Assembly (NCBI GenBank): GCA_028023455.1
Contig: JAQFVV010012424.1
Coordinates: 1,532,001-1,596,000 of the forward strand
DNA from: Epiperipatus broadwayi
Lineage: Eukaryota; Onychophora; Udeonychophora; Euonychophora; Peripatidae
Direction: 5' to 3'
Length of the DNA stretch: 64,000 nt
The notes under the pieces were generated by a model. The model did not search any database, was not told the origin of the DNA, and saw nothing but the letters and a program-made list of their open reading frames with translations. Position numbers and translations under genes: made by a program. Positions 1-11,230 of the stretch are shown here, piece after piece (position 1 is the stretch's first letter; each line of letters begins with the position of its first letter).

Positions 1-490
1 GATAAGGGGAATGGCTTTCAGATATGAAGATTAGCTGTAAATAAGCAGTTTCTGATAATGGGACAATTCAATGTCAAGAAGTGGGAAAGGTGGGTTAGGG
101 TTCCACAATTTTTATTACTGTGCATGTGAAATGATGATTATTGACCACTATTAAATAAATCAACACCCCATTGGGTGATATAACAGCAAAAAAGAATTCT
201 AAGTTGATGGAAGATCACTATAGGTGATAATGGTAAGGAGGAAAGCAGCAAATGGATAATAATCTTATAAGATATGAACATCACATTAAGCCTATAATGA
301 AGGTTATTACTGGGCTAAGAAGTCAATAAAAAACTACTTTGTTTGATAATTGTTGTAATCTTTTTTTATTATGACTATATCCACAAGACTGATTTAGATT
401 GGTGTTGAGACTTTAGCTAAAAAATGTTTTGGTATCCTGCCTGGCAAGAATAGGCATGAGGTTATTCAGATTGTAAACCTAAAATAATTA
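1..490. other. Unassigned AT-rich sequence at window start
   Basis: No coding pattern, repeat boundary or RNA structure is recognised here. It may be the decayed 5' part of the LINE that becomes recognisable from about position 500, because the same strand continues into the endonuclease-like reading. Confidence 0.3.
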
Positions 491-499
491 TCATCAAGT

Positions 500-1347
500 T
501 AATCCATTGAAAGAAGACATATTTCTAGTTGGTACATGGAATGCAATATCCTTAAGAAATGCTAAGAAATTAAAAACAAATAATATTGATGTTACACAAT
601 TAAGTGAAGTGAGGTGGGAAGAATGTGATGTGCTATAGAAAAAAATTTGAAATAATGTGGCAAAGGTAGATTGGGTTGATAATAAGCTTATGATGATCAG
701 AATAATTACAATTCCTAGGGTTTTGCTATTCATGCAAGTTTATATGCCAACTAACCATCATGATGATATTTACATTGTTAAGCAATATGAAAAGATAAAG
801 GAAATTATATGTAATGGTAAAAATACATGTATATTGCTATTGGACAATTGAAATGATGTTGTGGGGAAAGATAAGAAAGAAATAGTTATTGGATATTATG
901 GCATAGGAAAAAAGAATGACAGAGATAGCTGGCTTATGGAATTTTTTTAAGAAGAATATGTTTGTGATTGTAAACATCTGACTTTAAAATTATCCAAGAA
1001 TGACTGTATACCTGGTAAGCTCCAAATGTTACAGAACAATATCAAATAGATTATATATTGATTCAGAATAGATATATAAATGCTATTAAGGGTTTCATAC
1101 TTTGCCTGGTGCTGATACAAACTTTGATCATAATAATTTGGTTATGACTAAATTAGAGTTTTTAAAAAATAGAGAGATGAAAAGATATATAAGATGGGAT
1201 TTGGATAAAATGGAGAAAGATTTAATTTAATGTGAAAATAAAAATATAACTAAGAGAAATGATAAAGATAAGCAATATGTGAATAGTTCTGATAAGCATT
1301 GGCATAGGATTAACCATTTAGTTAAAGAAAGTTAAATGACGTTGGAA
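500..1347 (+). pseudogene. RTE-like LINE, endonuclease-domain remnant
   Basis: Reading the plus strand across several frames gives the order of an apurinic-endonuclease domain of a non-LTR retrotransposon. 'LVGTWNA' near 529 and 'LSEVRW' near 600 are N-terminal endonuclease motifs. 'YMPTNHHDD' follows near 743, then an 'LLLDN' block near 830 in the place of the GDWNA motif, and 'DSWLMEFF' near 925. This order matches RTE/BovB-type endonucleases. Stops and frameshifts interrupt it throughout, so it is dead. The same element resumes after 2120 with reverse-transcriptase motifs, and a family A retrozyme separates the two halves. Clade assignment is from recalled motif order, not from an alignment. 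Confidence 0.7.
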
Positions 1348-2119
1348 AATGAAAGGTATAAACATCAAATGATCACTATTTCTTATGCTTGCTCTTAACT
1401 GTTTATTAAAACAGGCAAAACTCTCTATATGTTTTGCCACTCAGTGCCAGCCAGATTAATCAATGGATTCCAGAAGGCTTGTGCATAAAATCCCCATCTA
1501 GTACCTACTCATCCAATATCCCCAGAGTAGTTTCTGGCTTGTGGTCTTTGTCAGTTAGGAGCCTTGGATCTGAGAGCACTGCACCTAGATCTTAGGATCT
1601 AATGCAACCCTCCAGCAGTCACTTTTTATCTCTACTTAACTACAAAACTATGAGACTTAAATTGAAAACACCATCATATTTTCAATCCAAACTCATTAGC
1701 TTATATAGTCATATAGGTCTGAACTCAGTTCAGTATCTATACATTTTGGTGTTTTTGGTTCATTAATAACCATAGCCACCATTATACTATTAGGCAGGAT
1801 TGGTTTTAAGCCAATAAACATCACATGATCACTATTTTTTACGCTTGCTCTTAACTGTTTATTAAAACAGGCAAAACTCTCTATACGTATTGCCACTCAG
1901 TATAAGCCAGAGTAAATCCTAAAGATCTAGGTGCTGTGCTCTCAGATCCAAGGCTCCTCACTGATGAAGGTCACAAGTGAGAAACTAGTCTGGGGATATT
2001 GGATGAGTAGCCACAAGATGGGGATTTTATGCACAAGCCTTCTGGCATCCACTGATTACTTTGGGTTGCACTGAGTGGCAATACATATAGAGAGTTTTGC
2101 CTGTTTTAATGAAAGGTAT
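1348..2119. mobile_element. Family A hammerhead retroelement inserted in the LINE
   Basis: The element lies between two copies of aatgaaaggtat (1348-1359 and 2108-2119), a 12-bp target duplication whose AAT end is ambiguous. The left part begins with the family A start (ATGATCAC near 1369) and runs through a minus-strand ribozyme region at 1511-1569 whose CTGATGA core is mutated. After a partial second start near 1800, the right arm (about 1905-2106) is an inverted copy with a better ribozyme at 1946-2004 (+). The 3' end is the family's GCCTGTTTTAAT. Variable-length target duplications and a short A/T-rich 3' end suggest target-primed reverse transcription. Similar copies occur ten or so times in the window. 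Confidence 0.8.
1946..2004 (+). ncRNA. Hammerhead ribozyme, family A (helix II weakened)
   Basis: Core CTGATGA at 1961-1967 and GAAAC at 1981-1985, then GTC as the cleavage triplet. Helix I is CCTCA pairing with TGGGG next to the core, then an internal loop, then ATCCA with TGGAT. Helix III is only AC/GT with a 2-nt loop, as in Penelope-like and retrozyme hammerheads. Helix II is imperfect: GGT faces GTG where other copies have GGC and GCC. Catalysis may be reduced. Confidence 0.7.
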
Positions 2120-3240
2120 GTTGGAAAAAAACAGAAGTATAGAGAATATAGAAAAAGGTCAATACTGAGGAAAAGCATATAGAAAAATTAATAATAAACT
2201 AAGGAGAGAAACAGATTTAGTAAAATAAAATGGTTGAAATAAGAACATAAAAAGATAGAAGCACTTCAACAGGTAAAAATATCTGGTATTTGATATAATT
2301 AGAAATATCACCTGGAAAGTCATAGTTAACAAGAGAAATAACCGATGAGAATGAAAAGAAATTAACTCACAGCAATGGTGTATTGAAAAGATAGAAAGAA
2401 TATCTTCAATATTGATGAAGTTTGATAAAGATAAGTACATACTGAACATATAAAATAATAAAGTTGATTAAACAAATAAATAATTGTAGGGCTATGGGAT
2501 TTGATGCAATACCTATAGAATTTTAGAAAAAATGGAGGAAATTATTATAAATTGGACTTTGCAATTTGATATATAATAATGGCATTTGGAATTTGTGGAC
2601 TATAATAATTCCAAATTACTAAAAAGAAAAAATCTTTTAGATTTGAAGAGCATAGGACAATAAGTTTATCTCATGCATCAAAAATATTATTGAGAATTTT
2701 ATCTCAAAGAATTTATGGGAAGGTAGAATATTATGTTAGAGAAAAACAGTTTGGTTTTTTGAGAGAGAAAAAATACAAAAGATGTTATTGATGTTGTTAG
2801 AACAATTGCAGAAAAATAAATTAAAATATGTTTTGTGGATATAGAAAAAGCATTTGATAGAATAATCTGGAATAAACTTATTATCATCTTAAAAAATAAA
2901 GGAGTATTTTGGCAGAGATAAGATCAATTTGGAATATGCATATTGGACAAAGAATAAGAATTAGGGAGATGAATAATGAAATGGCTGAAGTGAATATAGA
3001 GGAGTTAGAAAAGAATGTTGTATATCACATGCTTTTTGACATTTGGAATATATATATTGGACAAAGAATAAGAATCATTGAAGAATAGTGAGACTGATGA
3101 AGTGAATATATAAAGAGATGTTAGACAAAGTGTATAAGACACATCCAAAATAGTATTATCCAAAACATTCATTTTAAAATTGGAAAAAATAGTATCATGC
3201 AAAATTATTAATTTTTCTAGTTTTCAAGTATTAAACTTTT
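2120..3240 (+). pseudogene. RTE-like LINE, reverse-transcriptase remnant
   Basis: This continues the LINE of 500-1347 beyond the retrozyme. The clearest block is 'FVDIEKAFDRIIWNKLIIILKNKG' at about 2833-2904, split here as FVDIEKAFDR plus IWNKL; it corresponds to the palm motif (FxDxxKAFD) of non-LTR reverse transcriptases. A linker-like 'AMGFDAIPIEF' precedes it near 2490. Frames change repeatedly and stops are frequent. Downstream, a segment of about 100 bp is imperfectly repeated at 2928 and 3042. No catalytic YxDD box could be found, so the 3' half of the gene seems lost. Confidence 0.7.
2928..3140 (+). repeat. Imperfect 114-bp tandem duplication inside the LINE
   Basis: The block starting tttggaatatgcatattgg at 2928 recurs at 3042 with strong similarity over the first 34 bases and patchy similarity afterwards, including gaagtgaatata in both. 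The offset is 114 bp. It is a local duplication that postdates the LINE, because both copies carry the same reverse-transcriptase-linked text ('IGQRIRI'). Confidence 0.6.
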
Positions 3241-3421
3241 TAAAAGAATGAAACTGCATCTCTTTATTGTTGCATATTTTTTAGATTTGTCCTTGTAGGT
3301 TTCTGTATTAGCTGGTACTCAGTGAATTTTGATTTCTAAGATGTTTAAAACTTTTTCCATTATTATTGCATTGCATCTCTAAAATATTTGCATCATATCC
3401 ACAAACACTGTACCTAATAAG

Positions 3422-3580
3422 GTACTATTCACAATGCTTTATTTAATTTATGACATTTCAGGCTAACAAGTAGTCTTCTTCAGATCTTTTAAAATGAACT
3501 CTGAAGAAAATTACTAGCAATCAAAGCTCTCATAAGTGAAATAAAAATCATTTAAAATGAAGTTTAAAAGATCTGAAAGT
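3422..3580. mobile_element. Family D foldback with hammerhead-like core
   Basis: On the minus strand, 3484 to 3451 reads CTGAAGA, a stem GACTA-cttgt-TAGCC with one mismatch, GAAA, then TGTC. This is the order of a hammerhead ribozyme (CUGANGA, helix II, GAAA, cleavage triplet). The following bases, ataaattaaataaagc, resemble those after the family D core at 51.2 kb. A hairpin cagatctttta / taaaagatctga pairs 3481-3493 with about 3564-3577. Helix I pairing is not convincing, so activity is doubtful. Confidence 0.45.
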
Positions 3581-4639
3581 GCATTATATGGAGTGTGTGT
3601 ATGTGTTTTTGCAAAAAAAAAAAAAAAAATTCCAAAAATAAAGAAAATTAAGTTTTGAACATATCAAGCTCCTCTTACTGTTGTATAATTACTTTGTTGA
3701 GTTAGTTTTAAGAGCAAGACATTATTGTATATCATTCCACATTGAGCTAAAACAACACTAATGGATCATAATGATTAATGGAACCATTATAATATTACAT
3801 AAATAAAAAGAAAGTTATTTTGATGATGAAACATTTTTTAATGTTATTTTCACACATCAGTTGCAGCAAACACATTTCATCAGACATTGGGTCTTACACC
3901 CCCTTCCCCTCCAATCACATTCATACAAGTAGGAATAAAAGAATATTTGTAAATTACAAATCATGCCATCTCAATTTTCTTTTCAAAAGTAAAATTATCA
4001 AAAAAAGCTATATTGAAAAGGTGCTTTTATGCCCCATGACAGAATCAAATTACTGATGTTACCATTTATTTTTTTGTGGATATAGAGTTGTTTTAATAGT
4101 GATGACTCATTGTCAACAGGAAATTTACCAAAATTTAAAACAATATGGTCAATGTTAGACAACACTATGTCTTCAGAGCTACAATAGATTTAAAGCAATA
4201 AAACTTAAAAGTCATAATAATCAAATTCCCTTCCTTCATTAATTTTAATTTTTAGGTTGTGATATATATAAAAAAAAACTACCTAACATTAGTTGTACAT
4301 ATTGCCAATTGTTTGTGTATATATATATTGTTCATGACCATTTTAATGCCACATTAAATGCGAAGATACTAAAAGAAATTGCATTAAAGATGTAGTAAGT
4401 GATGGAAAACTATTATCAACAGTAATGGTATCTTTTTATTCAGTTATCACACCTATTTTTAGGATAAAAACTTTTTTATACAAAATAAGCACTGATTATT
4501 ACTATCATTCTAATCCACTACAGAATAAAGGTTTCCCCAAGTTTAATCCAGTTTCTCTTTCCTTAGCCTCTCTTTCCTACATCATACAAAAAATTCTTAT
4601 CTACTCATCTAACAGTCACTTTTACAACATAAATTACTT
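3581..4639. other. Unassigned AT-rich sequence
   Basis: Contains an A17 tract near 3613 and a short (TA)n near 4315. Open frames here (for example 3820-4056 and 4425-4652) are low-complexity, match no family I know and are probably chance. Confidence 0.3.
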
Positions 4640-5436
4640 AAACATCCCATGATCACCTTTTTATGCTCGCACAGTCTGTTTAAACAATAGCAACTCTTTC
4701 CATACAGTAGTGCCACCCATTGCAAGCCATAGTAATCAGTGGATTCTAAAAGGTTTGTGCATCAAATTCTTTATCTAGTGCCTACTTATCCAATATTACT
4801 AGACTAGTTTCTAGCTCATAACTTTCATTAATAAGAGACCTTAGATCTAAGAACATTGTACTTAGATTTCAAGCCCAAATTGAAAAGCCATAGGTTAGAA
4901 ACTAATCTGGTGATATTAGATGAATAGGCAGTAGATAGAGATTTTGATGCACATCCCTTCTAGATAGATTGACTTCTGTGGCTTGCAGTATTGTATGGAG
5001 AGAGTCACTAATGTTTTAACAGATACTGTACATATAAGAAATGGTGGTCATGTGGTATTTTAGAGATTAGTACTAATCCTAGCCAATAGATTCTTGATGA
5101 CTACGGTTATTAAAAAATAAAGGAGAACAAAATATACAGAAACTGAACTGGGTTCACAAGCAAATTGACTTGGATTGAGCTTTGTGGTGTACTAGAAAGG
5201 TAAAAGGTGGCTGCTGAAGGGGTGTAATAAATCAAAGATCTATTTGCTTTGCTCTCAGACCCAAGGTTTCTCACTGATGAAATACATAAGCTAGAAACTA
5301 GTTTGGGAATATTGGATGAGTAGGTATTAGATAGGGATTTTGATTTACAAACCTTCTAGCATTCATTGACTACTGTGTTTTGCACTAAAATATACTGTTG
5401 TGTGGAGAGGGTTATTATTGTTTGTTATAACCTATT
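4640..5436. mobile_element. Family A hammerhead retroelement, old copy
   Basis: It starts with ATGATCACC near 4649 and holds the family's landmarks in order: ctctttccatacagtagtgcc, the conserved ggtttgtgcat block, and the inverted ribozyme region. Two minus or partial ribozyme regions (about 4790-4860 and 4895-4930) are damaged (TTAATGA for CTGATGA, or the core missing). A third at 5257-5317 (+) keeps the core. Divergence from the consensus is much higher than in the 58-kb copy, and no target duplication could be found. This is one of the oldest A copies here. Confidence 0.75.
5257..5317 (+). ncRNA. Hammerhead ribozyme, family A, cleavage triplet changed
   Basis: CTGATGA at 5274-5280 and GAAAC at 5294-5298 are intact. 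The cleavage triplet reads GTT instead of GTC, and helix II (AATAC...GCTA) is weakened. It is recognisable by position and sequence but is unlikely to be efficient. Confidence 0.55.
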
Positions 5437-6436
5437 GGGATCAGGATTAAAACTTCAATAGTTCATCTTTTATCATCTAACAATGGCTTTCAGTAATATC
5501 TTTCAATGTCATTGATAGTATCTATTTATTCTCTCACCCAAGTATTTTGTTTTCCATCTCTTGTTGCTCCAAATACATATATCTCCATACTATCTATAAT
5601 TTGTTAAATGATCTAAAGTTTTTGAATTGCTTTTATCATTACAATAATTAATCTTAGTCATTGATCAAAATAAGATTTAAAACCAGATTGTGCCTCGACT
5701 CTAAGATGTCTTAGCTAATTCTACCCACTCTTTTTATCATCTTGGCTTGTTTTCGTAGCATTATTTTCAATCAATATTTATTTTTTAATATAAAGTTTCA
5801 TTTTCTTACTAAAATAATAGACAATAATTAGTAAAATAATGTAATGAAAACGTTAGAAAAAAAAAGATATTAGATATTTAATTTATTAATTGCATTTACA
5901 AATCAGATTTTACAACAGATAAGTAAGTGATACGTTTATTTATGATTGCTGTGATCTCATGTATATTTAAAACAGCGAATTTTTTTAGAGTTCAGAATGC
6001 TTTATGTTCTCTCTATTTGTGTTTTGTTTTGTTTTGTAACAATGACACGCACACTCGCGTGATCATCTTTAAATTATCATTATATAACAATGTCAAAGAA
6101 TATCCCAAAGAAACCGTCTGCTTATAAATAATGACTGAATCACGTGTTAGATTAACTGAAAAGAATTCTGAAATTATAATGTTATTAGTTAATAACCGAA
6201 CATGTTGTCTTTCACGAAAAAAAAGTCATATATACATGTTGGTGTAAGTGCGTGCGCGTGTGTTTAATGAGTATTTAATTAATTGCTAGAAAGCAAGCCT
6301 GTTGACATAAAATACTCTACTAGCATTATATGAGTATCATATTTCAAGAAATATTAATTTAAGAGATATTATCCAAATTGATATTTTTTAATCATGATAA
6401 CGTAAGTTTAAACATAAATATATAGCGATTACTAAA
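5437..6436. other. Unassigned AT-rich sequence
   Basis: No element ends or coding motifs recognised. The frame at 5927-6127 does not resemble a known family. A short alternating purine-pyrimidine run (gtgcgtgcgcgtgtgt) lies near 6248. Confidence 0.3.
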
Positions 6437-6573
6437 AATACCGCACTGACCTTTTTTTCCCCTCATGTGTCATAGCATCAGCCGGGAAGCGAACCCGCTA
6501 ACCCGGGACAATTGCTTGTAAAGCAGCTGTCGCTGACCTCTCGACCACCAATGCTTGACAATACTGCACTGAC
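6437..6573 (-). mobile_element. tRNA-derived SINE, copy 1
   Basis: Body 6451-6559 (minus strand) lies between aatac-c/t-gcactgac copies at 6437-6450 and 6560-6573, a 14-bp target duplication with one difference. Read on the minus strand it has a box A-like TGGTCGAGAGG, an anticodon-arm-like CTGC-TTTACAA-GCA, a class II-like extra arm and a box B-like GGGTTCGCTTCCC. It ends with ATGAGG and a short A-rich tail. Outer bases AGCAT and ATGCT can pair as an acceptor stem. Two more copies lie at 14.7 and 63.2 kb. Confidence 0.8.
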
Positions 6574-7309
6574 TTGCATAAATTGTAATGAATGCAATGA
6601 AATCATGAATAAAAGAACAATTGAATGGAACAACAGATATTACTAAAGAGTAGTACATCAAAGCATATGAAGATAGAAAATAGGGAATATGATGGAGACA
6701 ATAAACCAAAAAATAAATAAGTTGAAGAAAGATATAGTCTCTTAATGTTGAAAAAACCTTTAACTGTGTGAAGTATGACCTATCAAAGAAATAATAATCA
6801 AACATTTTAAGATAGAAATATATACTGAAATTTAAAAAGATGTAGGAGAGAATGTTGGTACAAATGGTGAAGAAAAATATAAAAAGGAAAATTTGAAACT
6901 ATATTGATAGGCAGGGGTGTGATAGGTACCTCAGCACAAACCTTCATTTGGCACCCCTATACCCTCCTCACAAATATCTTTTTAAAAACCTATCAGTGAG
7001 TAAAAATGAAACACAAAATATATTAATTATAAGTTTATTGACAAAAAGCAAACATTACAAAAAAACAAACAAATATATATATATATAAAATACTAAATAT
7101 ACAAGAGGATACAAAAACAACAAAAATAATTGGGAAAAAATAAAGAAATTTGTGTTATTTGCAAGAAAGTCACTTGGGAATTGCACATTATATAGTTTTA
7201 TATAAATTAACAGATAAACTTAGTTTTATAGAAACAAAAATATTAAACGAACCTATTCGTTTAGTATACTGAATGTTTACTATAGTAATTATAGGGATTT
7301 GAATTTATG
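6574..7309. other. Unassigned; faint LINE-like reading
   Basis: Plus-strand text near 6745 reads 'VEKTFNCVKYDL', faintly like the KAFD motif of reverse transcriptases, but nothing around it supports this. The 111-codon minus frame at 6470-6805 overlaps SINE copy 1 and is a chance frame. Confidence 0.25.
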
Positions 7310-7870
7310 ATTTTCAGTGTATGTTTATCCTCCATTCCATCTCAAACAACTGACACACATGACCACACACATGTGAAAAAGATAAATAATACCCAATATC
7401 TGTACTTTTTGTAAAACCAGCACTCACCAATTCGGCCTGATCATAATCTCCCACACATATATACAATCAGTGGATAGAATATATTACCATAGAAATTCCT
7501 TAAAGTTTATTGTCAAGCTTCAATCTTCTCACAATTCCAACAATTCAACTATCCATTTCATGGAAAAACAAACAATGGAATGTTCAACCAAGGGATTTTT
7601 GTGTTCCACCATTGTTTGTTCACTGAAGTGAATGGATGAATTGTTGGAAGGGTGAGAAGTTTGAAGCCTACCCATTAAACTTTAAGGAATTTCTATCTTA
7701 ATATAAGCTGTAAACTGTTTGTATAAAAGTGTGGTAGATTATGATTCAACTGCCGAGTGTTGGTTCTACAAAAAGTACAAATATTGAGTATCATTTACCT
7801 TTTTCACCTGTGTGTGGACATTGTTTGAGATGGAATGAAGGATGAATATAAACTAAAAATCCTAAGTTCA
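7310..7870. mobile_element. Family C foldback with decayed hammerheads, copy 1
   Basis: The left arm (about 7310-7570) and right arm (about 7590-7870) are inverted copies: ccattccatctcaaac pairs with gtttgagatggaatg, and aaaccagcactcacc matches gagtgttggttct. The spacer is near 7580. Hammerhead regions at about 7395-7445 (-) and 7745-7790 (+) align with the family C core, but CTGATGA has become TTGGTGA or CTGCCGA and GAAA is changed, so both are inactive. The arms also match the elements at 8.0, 24.3 and 47.4 kb. Confidence 0.75.
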
Positions 7871-8039
7871 AATTCCTCTATTTAAAAATACTAAATATTT
7901 TTAGTACAAAATTAAACTATTTATATTTTATTTGGAAAGAAAATCAGATATAAATAAGAAACAGATAAACTTATGTACAAAGTAGGAAAATATTAAAACA
8001 TTACTGATTAAAGAAAAAAGTAAATAATTATTTTTAAAA

Positions 8040-8400
8040 AAGGGTAAATAATCTCCAATATACGTGTTTTATGCTGAACCAGCACTTATCAGTTGGTCCA
8101 GATCACCATCTCCTATGCATATATATATATACCATCTCCTATGCATATATATATATATATATATCAGTGCTCAGTTATGTGTGGGAGATGGTGATCTGGA
8201 CCAACTGGTGAGCGCTGGTTCAGTATAAAACATGTATATTGGAGATGATTTATCTTTTTACATGTATATGGTCATGTGTATCAGTTGTATAAGCTAGATT
8301 AGATAGATATAGGGAGCTTGAAAGTTCGAGTTCAAGTCCCTTATAATTATATTAACTTTAGTATAGGCAGTATACATATATTTAAATATTAAAAGAAAAA
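8040..8400. mobile_element. Family C foldback with hammerheads, copy 2
   Basis: Inverted arms flank a (TA)n centre (about 8120-8165): ggtccagatcaccatctcc and ggagatggtgatctggacc are perfect complements. A decayed minus-strand ribozyme (8052-8102, CTGATAA) and a plus-strand one (about 8196-8245, CTGGTGA, GAAA changed) lie in the two arms. The right end contains GAGTTCAAGTCCC near 8328, which resembles a tRNA B box and recurs at the end of the 47-kb copy. Confidence 0.75.
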
Positions 8401-10030
8401 TTACTTAGTGAATTGAATTTTTCTAACTTTTATTATTATGTTATTACTGATGTGCTCCCAATTACAAAATTTACAAGTGATATCTTTTTGATTAATGATA
8501 CGAAACAATATTCACACTGTAACAGCAGAATATAGAATAGAGTTAAAAACTGCATCAGATTTTCTTACATATGTTTAGAGCAAATACAAGTTTGAAAAAG
8601 ATTAACAAGCTTCAACCTGTAAATTGTAAACTCAAGCAGGTTCAAGTTTTTACTTGTTAAGCTAAACTATTTGTTAGAACTAGTATCAGAATAAAATAAG
8701 ATCTTAAGAAATAATAATTTGTTTAAGACAAATCTATAAAATATAAGTAACATTTAAACGAAAAAACGTAATTTATTATGATATAATTAATGATTTTATT
8801 TAAGTATTTCATTCTTGCCTGCAGTCTTTGGTGCCTTTACTATTCTGATGCCTGTGTAAGGGGTTCATTAATTATAGGATGAATTACAAATTCAAAGGTA
8901 GCAATGGACTAGTCAATTAGATGTATATTAGATACAGTCTGTATTCAATAGCGTTCAGTAAAACAAAAACAACTAAAAAAAGCTTAATTACATTCTTTGT
9001 TTCAAACAATATATATTATATCATTTTTTAGTAATACAAACATATATTATGATAAAATTTGTGGCTTAGCATAATTTTTTAAATATTCAATATGGCTGCT
9101 TCATTAGTATATTAGTTAAAAACAATTATTAAAAACACAATTTTGTTTGATAGAAATAAAGATTTTTATTTAAGAGTCCTTTTAATTGATTTCGATATTG
9201 AAACCAGATATCTTCTTTTTTTAACTGGTTAATATCAGCTTTTTCATATCGTGTTGTAATACTAAGTCTTACGTTTAATCTAGAATTTTGTATCCATAAT
9301 GGAATGTATTAAGTTTCAAAAGTTAAAATAATTGCTCACCCATATATAAGTACTCCCAAAGCTTGATAACAGTTTACACAATAAATTTTATATTTGGAAT
9401 ATTTACTGACGAGGTGTTTATAAAAATTTAATACGCCAACTTACTTATATTTATTTTTTTAGCTAAGTATTGCACTGAAATCCAATTCCTTCTATTTGTA
9501 ATTTCTCATAAATATTTTCAATATTAATAAAAAAAGATGAATAATAATAATAATAATTCATTTTCGAACTGTTTGCAATCAGGACTTTTTTTTTTACACA
9601 AATTCAATTCTTCAATTTAAGGAAACGTTTTCGAATATCATTATTATTTCGAGGAATCGATTTAAGTATAGGAAAGTGGGTTAAAGTATTCTTTGCCTAA
9701 TGGGTTTCCCAAAAATAGTTGTGTCAGTAATGACTTAGCAGAATAATACATATGACATATAAACTGTTCATGTCATTGCAGAGCAGTATTAAAAGTGTTT
9801 GGATGAAATGAACATGTAAATTTCTTTTACGAGTCTTCTTAAAACAATGCCAAAACTAAGCCACTCCTCTATATATAGAAAACTGCTGTACTGTGATTCC
9901 AATTTATCCAATAAAGCACAGAATTGTGTATCTGTTCCCTGTTTTAATTACTACAGTCATGGCATGTTCTATTTTTAGTTTTGTACCACAATATGCAATG
10001 AAATTATTTGTTCAACTTTGCACAACATTT
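8401..10030. other. Unassigned AT-rich sequence
   Basis: Contains a short imperfect hairpin near 8585-8665 (caagcttcaacctg / caggttcaagtt) and a short (AAT)n near 9541. No coding or mobile-element motif is recognised. Confidence 0.3.
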
Positions 10031-10034
10031 TCAT

Positions 10035-10298
10035 TTACATTTGAAGTTTTATAACAAGTCCGATATTTACCACCAACCATACTAAGAGCCCCATCTGGAG
10101 TCTCAATATACTTAACCAGTTTGCATTAATATTTTCAAGATTGTTCTCAGTACACAAATATAAATCACTTCCTGTTATTGTTCCTGACAAAGACATCATA
10201 TTCAACGGTTCTTCAGTCACATTCTTATCAATTGTCATCAATGCCACTAAAACACTCCATGTAATTATGGTTATGGTTTTGAATATTAATCTGAACAA
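10035..10298 (-). CDS. Weak candidate terminal exon, short membrane-type peptide
   Basis: The minus strand is open for 87 codons with more even codon use than the flanks. There is no ATG at its 5' end; an in-frame TAA lies four codons upstream, so if real it would be an exon. The sequence TTTGTTCAG just inside it could be a splice acceptor. The reading has one hydrophobic stretch near the start, an N-glycosylation-like NVT, and a C-terminal segment 'GLLVWLVVNIGLVI' before a short tail and stop, which would suit a membrane anchor. I do not recognise the family. A chance frame or a retroelement remnant is equally possible. Confidence 0.2.
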   Translation of the reverse strand: MFRLIFKTITIITWSVLVALMTIDKNVTEEPLNMMSLSGTITGSDLYLCTENNLENINANWLSILRLQMGLLVWLVVNIGLVIKLQM

Positions 10299-11230
10299 AC
10301 ATCCAAATTAAATAAAGAGACCACTAGAGTAAAATGGTTTTAAAATGAATAATTAATATAATTATTTTATATATTATTACCAGAATAATACAAAAGTATA
10401 AACATAATATATTTACAATTTAATACATTACTTACATTTAAAAGTTTTGTCCTAAGGCTTACTTAAAATATAGTATAAACTGAGAGATTAACAAGTCCCT
10501 AGATTCCTTTACTACCCTTCAGCCACAATGTAGTTGAGTATTAAAGCTTGTCCAAATTCTTAGGTTTCCAGACATTGCTTCTATGCTGATGCATGGGCCT
10601 TTTACCTCATGGTTAAAATCACCATCACATCTGTTCTCTAATCAATCCCAGAAATCATTCAAGTTTCTATTCTTGGATTATCTTCTAAGAGATAATTAAG
10701 TTTAAGTAATTACTACTTTTCTGGCATTAACCTAGAAAGCTTGAATTGTCTATTTTAGACTATTGTTTAAGAGATAATTGATTTGAAAACAAATATTATT
10801 TTTTCTGTGTTAGACAAGACCATATTAATTATTTGATAAATATAATAAAGTAAATATGTCATTTTTCTATTCTTTCTTTACTTTCATTTAACATGTGTTA
10901 ATTTTTTATTAATTTGGCCAGAATATTACCCCCCCCCCTCCTACAGAGAATTTAGTGTTTCTCCAGAATCTCATAAGTAATCTTTTAAATATATGGGAAG
11001 GTCATCTTTTTTGTAATATGGCAGTGCTTACTTTCTGTTTGTTTATTTGGAATATTCATTTTCTCTTTTACCTTTTAATAATTATTGGCATGCTTGTTTG
11101 TTTCAGTAAGCATTATACTTTGATAATCTATGTGGTTATATCTGATACCACATTTTTATTAACAGCATATAATCTGGTACTTGGTTACCTTTGGTTGGGT
11201 TTGTCCATCCAATTTTTTCAGGTGTGATTA
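10299..11230. other. Mostly unassigned; flank of the Gypsy remnant
   Basis: A C9-10 homopolymer lies near 10930. The plus-strand frame at 10955-11227 is antisense to decayed retroelement sequence and is probably a shadow. Confidence 0.3.

Noticed and set aside
6470-6805. 111-codon minus-strand frame
   Set aside because: It overlaps SINE copy 1 and its target duplication, so it cannot be an old gene; hydrophobic content reflects AT-rich antisense.
6895-6960. aggggtgtgatagg ... ggcacccct as transposon ends
   Set aside because: Short partial inverted similarity only; no target duplication.
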